DNA from: Pannonibacter phragmitetus_B
Lineage (GTDB): Bacteria; Pseudomonadota; Alphaproteobacteria; Rhizobiales; Stappiaceae
Direction of reading: 5' to 3'
Assembly: GCF_050510895.1 (NCBI RefSeq)
Contig: NZ_JBNINT010000001.1
Span: 4,030,001-4,094,000, forward strand
Length of the DNA stretch: 64,000 nucleotides
A model generated the notes under the pieces. It was not told the DNA's origin. It ran no database searches and worked only from the letters and a program-made list of their open reading frames with translations. Positions 42,773-50,633 of this stretch are shown piece by piece; the stretch's first letter is position 1; the number at the start of each line of letters is the position of its first letter. A program made the translations under genes and the position numbers.

Positions 42773-43432
42773 TCAGTCGAAAATGGAAAGGCGTCCGTCC
42801 GCCAGAACCATCCGGCGCGCCTCCACCTGTTCAAGCAGGGTAATGTCGTGGGTGGCAATCACGACGGATGTGCCAAGCCTGTTGAGTTCAATGAACAGCC
42901 GCAACAGCCTGCGGGCAAGGGGAGGGTCGACGTTTCCCGTCGGCTCATCCGCCAGCAGCATGTCCGGCCGGGTGATCAGCGCCCGCGCGATGGCTGCACG
43001 CTGTTTTTCGCCGCCCGAGAGCACCGGCGGGAGCACATGCATGCGCTCGCCAAGGCCCACCCATTTCAGCAGTTCCACCACGTCCGAGCGGTAGCTTGCC
43101 TCTTCCTTGCCCAGAACGCGCAACGGCAGGGCGACATTTTCGTAAGTCGTCAGATGGTCCAGAAGCCGGAAGTCCTGAAACACCACGCCGATACGGCGGC
43201 GCAGCTCCGGCAGCTCTTTCTTGGCGATCGTCGCCATGTCCCGGTTGAACACGCGAATGAGGCCGCGCGTGGGCCGCAGCGACAGAAACAGCAAGCGGAT
43301 CAGCGTTGTCTTGCCCGCGCCGGAGGGCCCGGTCAGGAACTGAAACGACTGTGGCTCGATGCTGAATGTCAGGTCGCGCAAGATTTCCGGCCCCATGCCG
43401 TATCTCAGCCCGACGTTCTCAAAACGGATCAC
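42773..43432 (-). CDS. ftsE: Cell division ATP-binding protein FtsE
   Basis: ABC ATPase partner of FtsX. Walker A GPSGAGKTTLIRLLF, signature LSGGEKQRAAIARAL, Walker B MLLADEPTGNVD, and switch His in VVIATHD. It starts MIRFENVGLRYG and has 219 residues, as usual. The upstream region shared with the divergent zinc-ribbon gene holds a CtrA-type box (43474-43488). Confidence 0.96.
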   Translation of the reverse strand: MIRFENVGLRYGMGPEILRDLTFSIEPQSFQFLTGPSGAGKTTLIRLLFLSLRPTRGLIRVFNRDMATIAKKELPELRRRIGVVFQDFRLLDHLTTYENVALPLRVLGKEEASYRSDVVELLKWVGLGERMHVLPPVLSGGEKQRAAIARALITRPDMLLADEPTGNVDPPLARRLLRLFIELNRLGTSVVIATHDITLLEQVEARRMVLADGRLSIFD

Positions 43433-43473
43433 GCAAAACCTCCGTGGACGGCGCTCACCCTAGTGCCATCCCT

Positions 43474-43488
43474 TTAACGCTTCATTAA
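43474..43488. promoter_or_regulatory. CtrA-type box TTAA-N7-TTAA between ftsE and the zinc-ribbon gene
   Basis: TTAACGCTTCATTAA matches TTAA-N7-TTAA on both strands, lacking only the trailing C. It lies 41 bases upstream of the ftsE ATG and 139 bases before the zinc-ribbon ATG, so it may act on ftsEX or on the zinc-ribbon-hpt-cpdR operon. Confidence 0.5.
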
Positions 43489-43511
43489 ACATATGATTGT
43501 CCTCTGGACCA

Positions 43512-43548
43512 GAATTGGGGAGCTCTGACGCAGGTCTTCCCCCAATTC
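43512..43548. promoter_or_regulatory. 9-bp inverted repeat GAATTGGGG...CCCCAATTC in the same region
   Basis: GAATTGGGG (43512-43520) and CCCCAATTC (43540-43548) are perfect inverted repeats with a 19-base centre, in the divergent promoter region. No T-run on either side. It could be an operator for the zinc-ribbon operon. Confidence 0.4.
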
Positions 43549-43627
43549 AGCACCGGACTGCTATCATCCGCATCATGGATGGCACCATCAAGGCCCCGTG
43601 AGGCCGTGGAGCGAGGGTCTCCCAAAC

Positions 43628-44631
43628 ATGAAGATCACCTGTCCGGACTGCGATACTTCGTATGACATAAAGCCGGAAATGGTTGGCCCGGAAGGGCGCA
43701 GCGTGAAATGCGCGCGCTGCGGGAACCGCTGGTTCATCAGTCCACGCAAGGAAGACATCCCCGCGCCGGCTCCCGCAGCCGTATCTTCGGGAGGTGCCGC
43801 AAGAGCGGCCGCGAAGCCTGCAATGGCCATCGAGGATGAGCCGGAGACGGATGAGGACGAGGATGAAGCGGCATGGGCAGAGGATGCCACGGAGGAAGAA
43901 GCCCTTGCCCAGGGACGTGCGCTTGAGGACGAGGAGCCCGAGCCTGCCAAAGGATCTGTGGATACTCAAGGTAAATCAAAGACTGGTAGAGACTCTCCTC
44001 CGGAATACCCAGATGTAGTGGCCTCCGATGAGAATGATGAAACGGACGAGGATGAAAATGCTCGCCGTACAATTGACATCGAGTCCCTTGCCAAGCGCAA
44101 GAAGATCAAGGTTAACAAGAAAAAACCCAAGCGGGAGCGCGACTGGTCATTCCTGACCCGTCACGTGACAGTAAACAACCTGCGCCGCACTGGTGGCCTT
44201 TTGATCTTTCTTTTGGCGGCAGGGTTCAGTGCACTTATCTTCACGAACCGCCAGTTTGTGGTCAAACACGCTCCGGACCTTGCCAGTCTGTTCGACATGA
44301 TGGGACTTCCGGTGAACTTGCGCGGACTTGAGTTCCGTGATTTGAGAACATTCAGGGAAGTCGATGAGGGGACCATCGTTCTGGTTGTCGAGGGGACAAT
44401 CCAGAGCGTTTCGGAAGAGCCTGCCGCAGTACCTGCGGTACGACTGTCGCTGCGAAGCGAGGATCAGCAGGAGATTTACGCCTGGACCCTCGAACCGCGT
44501 GCGGTGGCATTGGAGCCTGGCGCAGACACGCGCTTCAGGACCAGGCTGACAGATCCCCCGCAGACGCCGCAGATATTCAGGTCCGCTTTGTGGACCGCCG
44601 CTCAGGACAAGCAGCAGAAGCGACAAGATGA
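43628..44631 (+). CDS. MJ0042-type zinc-ribbon membrane protein (frame broken near the end)
   Basis: Protein of unknown role in alphaproteobacteria. The N-terminal zinc ribbon is MKITCPDCDTSYDI...VKCARCGNRWF (two CxxC knuckles); then an acidic linker, a basic patch (KKIKVNKKKPKRERDW), one membrane helix (GGLLIFLLAAGFSALIF) and a DUF3426-like C-terminal domain (VVEGTIQSVSEEPAAVPAVRL). The open frame runs to 44656, but inserting one G after CCCCCG at 44560 gives PPADAADIQVRFVDRR...EATR-stop at 44629-44631, which overlaps the hpt start as ATGA and has the expected family ending. Start at ATG 43628. First gene of the hpt-cpdR unit. Confidence 0.85.
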
Positions 44632-45190
44632 AGCCGGTGATCCATACACTTTATGATGAAGCAGAGATCGCCGCACGGGTGGAGAGCCTTGCTGGGGAAG
44701 TTGCCTCGTCCCGTCCGCATCAGTTGCTGGTCGTGGCTGTGCTCAAGGGCAGCTTCATTTTTGCCGCAGATCTGGTGCGCGCCATGCACCGTGCCGGCCT
44801 GGAACTCGAAATGGAGTTCATGCATTTGTCCAGCTACGGGGCAGGTACCGTAAGCTCTGGAAATGTTCAGGTTCTGCGTGACGTTGAAAGTCTTGTTAAG
44901 GATCGCGATATCATACTGGCGGATGATATTCTGGAATCCGGACGTACCCTGAAGTTTGCCAAGGACAGGCTTCTTGAACGGGGCGCGCGTTCGGTCAAGG
45001 TCGCCGCACTTCTGGACAAACCGCATCACAGAAAGGCCGATATTCAGGCTGACTATGTGGGCTTTAACTGTCCGGACAAGTTTGTGGTGGGTTACGGGAT
45101 GGACATGGGGCACGCTTGGCGGCAGTTGCCCTTCATCGGGTATGTGGCCGAGGAAGAGGCTACACCCCTCGCGAAACAACGGGAGTGTGA
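44628..45190 (+). CDS. hpt: Hypoxanthine phosphoribosyltransferase (reads on into cpdR as given)
   Basis: Purine salvage enzyme that makes IMP or GMP from hypoxanthine or guanine and PRPP. The PRPP loop is DIILADDILESGRTLK; LLVVAVLKGSFIFAADLVRAM and EFMHLSSYGAGT are family blocks, and YVGFNCPDKFVVGYGMDMG is the base-binding part. As given there is no stop: the frame passes through ATPLAKQREC and D into MARILLTEDD of the next protein. Adding one C to the CCCC run at 45165-45168 gives PPRETTGV and a TGA at 45188-45190, one base before an ATG with GGGAG upstream. I therefore annotate two genes, but the break is inferred, not seen. Confidence 0.8.
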
Positions 45191-45191
45191 T

Positions 45192-45587
45192 ATGGCCCGG
45201 ATTCTTCTGACGGAAGATGACGAGGCGGTTCGCAGCTTTGTGAAACGCGCCCTTGAACTGGATGGCCACACCGTTTGTGCCTCGGAAGATGGCGGAGCGG
45301 CACTGGAAACGCTTGTCCGTGAGAGAGGCAGCTTCGATCTGCTGCTGTCCGACATCAAGATGCCGGTGATGGATGGCATCGCGCTGGCGCTGGCCACTGC
45401 CCGCGACTGGCCGAGCCTTCCGATCCTGCTGATGACCGGTTTCGCCGATCAGCGTGAGCGTACGAACGGCCTCGACGAGCTGGTGCATGATGTCATCACC
45501 AAGCCCTTTTCCTTGGCTGATATCCGTCAGGCCGTGCGTGACGCCATCCACGGCGTGGTCCGCGAACAGCGCCGCTTGTCAGCCTGA
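45192..45587 (+). CDS. cpdR: CpdR-like single-domain response regulator
   Basis: Receiver domain with no output domain. MARILLTEDDEAVRSFVKRAL opens it with the acidic pair; the phospho-acceptor is D54 in LLLSDIKMPVMDG; MTGFAD holds the conserved Thr and VITKPFSLADI the Lys. CpdR in Caulobacter and Sinorhizobium directs ClpXP to CtrA-pathway substrates when unphosphorylated. Its own GGGAG ribosome site eight bases before ATG 45192 argues that it is a separate gene, although the frame is open with hpt in the sequence as given. A strong terminator follows. Length 131. Confidence 0.88.
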   Translation: MARILLTEDDEAVRSFVKRALELDGHTVCASEDGGAALETLVRERGSFDLLLSDIKMPVMDGIALALATARDWPSLPILLMTGFADQRERTNGLDELVHDVITKPFSLADIRQAVRDAIHGVVREQRRLSA

Positions 45588-45634
45588 GCAGCCAAGCTGC
45601 TGTCTTACAGGACGTAACAGCTCTGCCATGTGTG

Positions 45635-45665
45635 AACCCGGCGTTTTCGCCGGGTTTTTGTTTTG
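45635..45665 (+). terminator. Strong terminator after cpdR
   Basis: AACCCGGCG-TTTT-CGCCGGGTT, a perfect 9-bp stem with a tetraloop (45635-45656), followed by TTTGTTTTG. Confidence 0.92.
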
Positions 45666-45811
45666 GGTGGCTTGGCACTCTGCCACCGCGAGCTTCAAAA
45701 CACACCCGCCGAAAGGCGAGTGGAAAAAGTGGCGGCCACCGTCTAGCTTTTGCGCTCTCGCTTTCGCACTGCAGAAACGCACTGCCGCAAAGACACGCAG
45801 GAGGACCGCTC

Positions 45812-46702
45812 GTGACCGCAAGCTTCAAGCCCCGCCGCTCGGCGCTCTATATGCCTGGTTCAAACGCCAGAGCACTGGAAAAGGCGCGCAGCCTCGGCGT
45901 GGATTGCCTGCTGCTGGATCTGGAAGACGCCGTGGCGCCCGACGCCAAGGAGGCCGCCCGCCAGCAGGTGTGCGAGGCCGTGAGCGCTGGCGCCTTCGCA
46001 GGGCGTGAAGCGGTGATCCGCATCAACGGCCTTGATACCCAATGGGGCGAGGCGGATCTGGAGGCAGCTGTTGCGGCTGCCCCCGATGCCATCCTCTTGC
46101 CCAAGGTTTCGTCGCTTGCTGATGTGGAGCGGGTGGCGCACCGGCTTAAGCTGGCAGGCGCTCCTGTCTCCGTGAAGCTCTGGGCGATGATGGAGACACC
46201 GCTCGCCATGCTGCATGCGGCCAGCATTGCCTCGGCGGGGCGGGATCCCGAAACCCGGCTTGCCTGCCTCGTCATGGGCACCAATGACCTTGCCAAGGAA
46301 ACCCGCGCCCGTCTGCTGCCGGGGAGGGCCGTCATGATGCCCTGGCTGATGACCTGCGTTGCCGCGGCAAGGGCAGGAGGGCTCGATATTCTTGATGGCG
46401 TCTACAACGATTTCAACGATCTGGACGGTTTTGCCGCCGAATGCGCGCAAGGGGCGGAGATGGGCATGGATGGCAAGACGCTGATCCACCCGAAGCAGAT
46501 CGAGGCTTGCCATGCGGCCTTTTCGCCCTCGGAGGCGGAGATCGCCTGGGCACAGAAGATCAATGATGCCTTCGCCCTGCCGGAGAATGCCAGCAAGGGG
46601 GCCATCCAGATCGACGGCAAGATGGTGGAGCGGCTGCATGCAGACATGGGGCTTCGCGTGCTGGCCATTGCCAAGGCCATGGCGGCATCTGCGCAGGAAT
46701 GA
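45812..46702 (+). CDS. HpcH/HpaI aldolase / citrate lyase beta (CoA ester lyase) family protein
   Basis: CitE-like TIM-barrel enzyme that cleaves or hydrolyses a malyl-CoA-type ester. Blocks: RRSALYMPGSNARALEKARSLG, DCLLLDLEDAVAPD (metal-binding), AVIRINGLDTQWGEADL, ILLPKVSS, LWAMMETPLAML and DGKTLIHPKQI. It could be malyl-CoA lyase, beta-methylmalyl-CoA lyase or malyl-CoA thioesterase; sequence alone does not decide. Start at GTG 45812, with GGAGG seven bases before it; the ORF opens far upstream in the terminator region. Length 296. Confidence 0.9.
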   Translation: MTASFKPRRSALYMPGSNARALEKARSLGVDCLLLDLEDAVAPDAKEAARQQVCEAVSAGAFAGREAVIRINGLDTQWGEADLEAAVAAAPDAILLPKVSSLADVERVAHRLKLAGAPVSVKLWAMMETPLAMLHAASIASAGRDPETRLACLVMGTNDLAKETRARLLPGRAVMMPWLMTCVAAARAGGLDILDGVYNDFNDLDGFAAECAQGAEMGMDGKTLIHPKQIEACHAAFSPSEAEIAWAQKINDAFALPENASKGAIQIDGKMVERLHADMGLRVLAIAKAMAASAQE

Positions 46703-46738
46703 TATGCCGGAGTCATCCTTGTTCCTGGAAAGATTGCC

Positions 46739-46942
46739 ATGAAACTCTACCGCTTTATCACCGGTCCCGATGACAGCCAGTTCTGCCACCGCGTCACCCA
46801 GGCCCTCAATAAGGGCTGGGAACTGGCCGGTGCGCCGCAACTGACCTTTGATGCCACGCGCGGCATCGTTGTCTGCGGTCAGGCCGTGACCAAGGAAGTG
46901 CCGGGCGACTATTCCCCGGAAATCAAGCTCGGCGACTACTGA
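46739..46942 (+). CDS. DUF1737 domain-containing small protein
   Basis: A 67-residue cytosolic protein: MKLYRFITGPDDSQFCHRVTQALNKGWELAGAPQLTFD and a VVCGQAVTKEV block, the usual DUF1737 sequence (YR-x-T-G-x-D-D, C-x-R-V-x-x-AL-x-x-GW). Function unknown. It follows the CitE-like gene by 36 bases, and the MFS gene starts ten bases after its stop. Confidence 0.88.
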   Translation: MKLYRFITGPDDSQFCHRVTQALNKGWELAGAPQLTFDATRGIVVCGQAVTKEVPGDYSPEIKLGDY

Positions 46943-46952
46943 GCCGCGTTTG

Positions 46953-48308
46953 ATGGGTACCAAGGGGCCGAAGGCAGGGGCTGCTGGCGTCGCTGGCTGG
47001 GTTCTGTTCGACTGGGCAGCCCAGCCCTTCTTCACGCTGGTAACGACCTTCGTCTTCGCGCCCTATTTTGCCTCCGCCCTTGCCGCCAGCCCGGCGGAAG
47101 GGCAGGCGCTCTGGGGCTATGCCACCTCGGTAGCGGGGCTGGTCATTGCGCTGCTCGCCCCGTTCCTTGGCTGCGTTGCCGATGCGGGTGGCGCGCGCAA
47201 GCCCTGGATCGCAGCTCTGGCTGTGCCTTACGTGCTGTCCTGCATTGCCCTTTGGTGGGCCATTCCCGGCACCGGCTACGGCATTGCCGTGGCGCTGGCG
47301 GGCTATGCGCTGGGCACGCTCGCCGTTGAATTTGCCACCGTCTTCAACAATTCCATGATGGGCTCGCTGGTGGCGCGTGACAGGCTCGGCCGTCTGTCGG
47401 GTGCTGGCTGGGCGGTCGGCTATCTGGGCGGTCTCGTCAGCCTCGTCATCGTGCTGGGCTTCATGGCGGCCAATCCGGAAACGGGCAAGACCCTGCTGGG
47501 CGCAGATCCGCTTTTCGGGCTTGATCCGGCCTCGCGCGAGGGGACAGGGCGTCAGGACCGTTCTCGGCGCTGTGGTTCCTTGTCTTCGTGCTGCCGATGT
47601 TCCTTTTCACGCCCGACGAGCCGCGCCGCATGGGGGCGGGGCTGCCGTCCGGCAGGGCCTTGCTTCCCTGCGCCACAGCCTTGCCGAAGTGCGGCAAGTG
47701 CCTGGCATGGCGCGGTTTCTCGTCGCCAACATGCTTTACAACGATGGGCTTGTGGCGCTGTTTGCCTTTGGCGGCATTTATGCGGCCGGCGTGCTCGGCT
47801 GGGGCACGATCCAGATCGGCACCTTCGGCATCCTGCTTACGATCACCGGCACCGTCGGCGCATTGACCGGCGGCTGGCTGGATGACCGTATCGGTTCGCG
47901 CCCGGTCATTCTCGGAGCGCTCGCCGGGCTTTTCCTGTGCGGTCTCGGCCTTGTCTCTGTAGATCGGGACACCGTGTTCTTCATCGTTGGTGTAACGCCT
48001 GCCGCGCCTGGTGCCCTGTTCGGGTCCCTGCCGGATCTGATGTTCCTGGTTCTGGGGGCTGTATCGGCGCGCTCGCCGGACCGTTGCAATCAGCGGCGCG
48101 CAGCCTTCTGGTGCATCTGGCGCCCGTGGGCCGGCAGGGCCAGTTTTTCGGTCTTCTCGCGCTCTCCGGCAAGGTGACGAGTTTCCTCGCCCCGCTTTCC
48201 GTTGCTCTTGTCACGACAGCCACGGCCAGTCAGGCGGCGGGCATGGCGGTCATTTTGGTCTTCTTTGCTGCCGGTGCTTTTGTTCTTGCCGGTTTGAAGC
48301 GGCGCTGA
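46953..48308 (+). CDS. UMF1/Atg22-like MFS transporter (frame broken three times)
   Basis: Twelve-helix major facilitator of the UMF1 (BtlA-like) type: VAGWVLFDWAAQPFFTLVTTF opens it, and the N-terminal half runs unbroken to DPASREG. Three one-base losses in G runs follow: 47540-47543 (REGDRASGPFSALWFL), 47638-47641 (RRMGAGAAVRQGLASL) and 48054-48058 (FLVLGGCIGALAGPL). After adding a G at each, one frame runs through LYNDGLVALFAFGGIYAAGVLGWG and GQFFGLLALSGKVTSFLAPL to the stop at 48306-48308, giving 452 residues, the family size. Start at ATG 46953. The substrate is unknown. Three hits in one gene at G runs argue for sequencing error. Confidence 0.88.
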
Positions 48309-48315
48309 AACGGCA

Positions 48316-48347
48316 ACAGCCCCGGCGTTGGCCGGGGCTGTGATTTT
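48316..48347 (+). terminator. Terminator after the MFS gene
   Basis: ACAGCCCCGGC-GTTG-GCCGGGGCTGT, a perfect 11-bp stem with tetraloop (48316-48341), followed by GATTTT. It lies between convergent genes and may also act for the receptor gene from the other side. Confidence 0.88.
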
Positions 48348-48367
48348 AAGCTGGATGCTATTGCCTC

Positions 48368-50464
48368 TCAGGCGCTCTGGCGGATGTCCCGAAGGAACTG
48401 CTCCACTTCCTGCCGCAGCTCGCTTGCCTCCTGTTGCAGGATTGCGGCCGAAGAGCTGACCTTGCGGGCCGTTTCGCCGGTCTCATTGGCCGAAGCGGAC
48501 ACGGCAACGATGTTGCGTGTCACTTCCTGCGTGCCGTTCGAGGCTTCCTGGATGTTGCGGGCGATTTCGGTGGTTGCCAGGCCCTGCTGGTCCACGGAAA
48601 CTTGGATGCTGCCGGAGATTTCGTTGATCTGCTCGATGGTCGAGGAAATCTCCTGAATGGCCTTCACCGCATTGGCCGTTTCCGACTGGACCGACTGGAT
48701 CTGGCTGGAGATTTCCTCCGTTGCCTTGGCGGTCTGGTTGGCCAGTTCCTTCACTTCTGCCGCCACGACCGCAAAGCCGCGGCCTGCCTCGCCGGCACGG
48801 GCCGCCTCAATGGTGGCATTGAGGGCGAGAAGGTTGGTCTGTTCGGCGATGGCCTGGATCAGCGCCACCACTTCGTTGATGCGGCTGGCAGCATCGGCCA
48901 GAGCCTCGATCTTGCCATTGGTAGCCTGCGCCTGATGCACGGCCTGGCCGGCGATTCCGGCAGACTGTTCCATCTGGCGGCGGATCTCGGACACGGAGGC
49001 CAGCAGCTCTTCGGCCGCAGACGCAACGGCTTCCACGTTGGCGGCAGCCTCTTCGGAGGCGGCAGCCACTGCTGTGCTCTTGGCGCTGGTATCATCTGCG
49101 CCGGAAGTCAGCACGTTGGAGGCGTTGTTGAGGTCGCCTACGAGGCTCGAGACCGTCGCGGTGAGCTTGGAAATACGGGCATCGAAGGACTGGGACAGAT
49201 CCCGCACCGCTTCGGCGCGCAGAATGCGCTGGCGCTGCTGCTCTTCCTGCTGCTCGACAAGCTCTTCCGCCTGCTTCGCCTTCTCGCGGAAGATTTCGAG
49301 GGCCTGGTTGATATGGCCGATCTCGTCGCCGCGCTCCTTGTCGGGAATGGCGATGTCGTAGCGCTGATCGATCAGGGCGTTGATGGTTGTGACGGCCCGT
49401 TCCAGCGGACGGCGGACGATGCGGTTGCTGAAGAACATGACCGCGAATGCGACGACCGCGAGCAGGACAACGCCAATACCAAGGATGGTGTAGATGATTT
49501 GCGTCGAGGCGGCATTCACGGTCGCCATCGGAACGCTGACCACCACTGCCATGGTGGCGCCCGTATCGCCGATCGCGACGGGGCGGATGATATTGATCAT
49601 GTCTCCCTCAGCCGCTTCAGCATATGCGGTGTAGGAGAAGGGCTGGGCTGACTTGACCGCATTGAGAACCTGAGCGCCGAAAGCGGCCTCTTCAGGTCCC
49701 TTGGCCTCCGTCCACGCTTTCCCGAGAAGCGACGGATTTGTGTTGGCGACCCAGACCCCGGCTTGTGACAGAAGGCTTACCTGGCCGGTGCCCATGGGTT
49801 TCTGGGCAGACAGGGTTGTCGTCAGATCGGTGAGCAGAAGGTCGCCGCCGGTTACGCCGATGACCTTGCTGCCATCACGGATCGGGGTGCTGAATGAAAT
49901 GCCTGTCATGACAACGCCGTCGGTCTCCCAGGTGTAGGGTTCCGTGGCGAAGTCTTTGCCAGTCTTGTAGGCAACGTGGAACCAGTCGCCTTCAGGCGAT
50001 GGCTTAAGCGGAGGGATGGGGCTGAAGTCGACCTTGCCCTGGTTCCGGTAGAAGTAGGGACGCCAGATTCCGGCCTCATCATGACCTGGCTGGTTGGCGA
50101 ATTCCGCGTCACGTCCATCCAGATTGTTTTCGAGAACCATGCCCCAGCTGCCGGCCAGGTTGGGGTAGGTCTGCATCGCATCCTGCAGGATGTTGGTCCA
50201 CCCCTGCCTGTCGATGGGGCCGCTGCGCTTCAGCGCATTCAACGCATTGCCAAGACCTTGAGCAGGCATAAGTCCTGCTTCAAGTACGCCTGAAACATAC
50301 TCTGCCTGTTCCTGCGCGATGGCTTCAACTTGCTGGATCGCAAGCTGCCTGGTTGCAGACGTCGCTTGATATCCAATGACACCAATTCCGACAGCAAGAA
50401 CACCCGCCAGCGCAGTCACGCTGACCGCCGCAAGCTTGGTTGCGATCTTTGCCTGCTTCAACAT
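48368..50464 (-). CDS. Methyl-accepting chemotaxis protein with a Cache-type sensor
   Basis: Transmembrane chemoreceptor of 698 residues. Membrane helix 1 near 11-33 (AAVSVTALAGVLAVGIGVIGY), then a 290-residue periplasmic sensor with dCache features (ITGISFSTPIRDGSKVIGVTGGDLLLTDL), helix 2 near 325-347 (IIYTILGIGVVLLAVVAFAVMF), a HAMP domain (RPLERAV... HINQALEIFREK) and the signalling coiled coil with the hairpin tip EQTNLLALNATIEAARAGE and GRGFAVVAAEVKELA. The ligand is unknown; similar sensors bind amino acids or organic acids. No C-terminal CheR-docking pentapeptide is seen (ends FLRDIRQSA). No chemotaxis kinase is nearby. Confidence 0.95.
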   Translation of the reverse strand: MLKQAKIATKLAAVSVTALAGVLAVGIGVIGYQATSATRQLAIQQVEAIAQEQAEYVSGVLEAGLMPAQGLGNALNALKRSGPIDRQGWTNILQDAMQTYPNLAGSWGMVLENNLDGRDAEFANQPGHDEAGIWRPYFYRNQGKVDFSPIPPLKPSPEGDWFHVAYKTGKDFATEPYTWETDGVVMTGISFSTPIRDGSKVIGVTGGDLLLTDLTTTLSAQKPMGTGQVSLLSQAGVWVANTNPSLLGKAWTEAKGPEEAAFGAQVLNAVKSAQPFSYTAYAEAAEGDMINIIRPVAIGDTGATMAVVVSVPMATVNAASTQIIYTILGIGVVLLAVVAFAVMFFSNRIVRRPLERAVTTINALIDQRYDIAIPDKERGDEIGHINQALEIFREKAKQAEELVEQQEEQQRQRILRAEAVRDLSQSFDARISKLTATVSSLVGDLNNASNVLTSGADDTSAKSTAVAAASEEAAANVEAVASAAEELLASVSEIRRQMEQSAGIAGQAVHQAQATNGKIEALADAASRINEVVALIQAIAEQTNLLALNATIEAARAGEAGRGFAVVAAEVKELANQTAKATEEISSQIQSVQSETANAVKAIQEISSTIEQINEISGSIQVSVDQQGLATTEIARNIQEASNGTQEVTRNIVAVSASANETGETARKVSSSAAILQQEASELRQEVEQFLRDIRQSA

Positions 50465-50544
50465 TCAGGGACCCCTTCTGGCCTCCAGGAATTCTTTTGT
50501 CCTGGCAGAACTCTCGTAGGGTCAGGAAACACTGAAGCCCGTTA

Positions 50545-50585
50545 AGAAAAAGCTTCCAGAAGCAGGTTTGGCGCCTCTGGAAGCT
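50545..50585 (-). terminator. Terminator after purH
   Basis: AGCTTCCAGA (50551-50560) and TCTGGAAGCT (50576-50585) pair over 10 bp; on the minus strand the stem is followed by TTTTTCTT. It lies about 50 bases beyond the purH stop. Confidence 0.85.
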
Positions 50586-50633
50586 AAAAAGTTCAAGTAT
50601 TATGGGTTGTGGTGATTTGCGATGCACCTTTTC

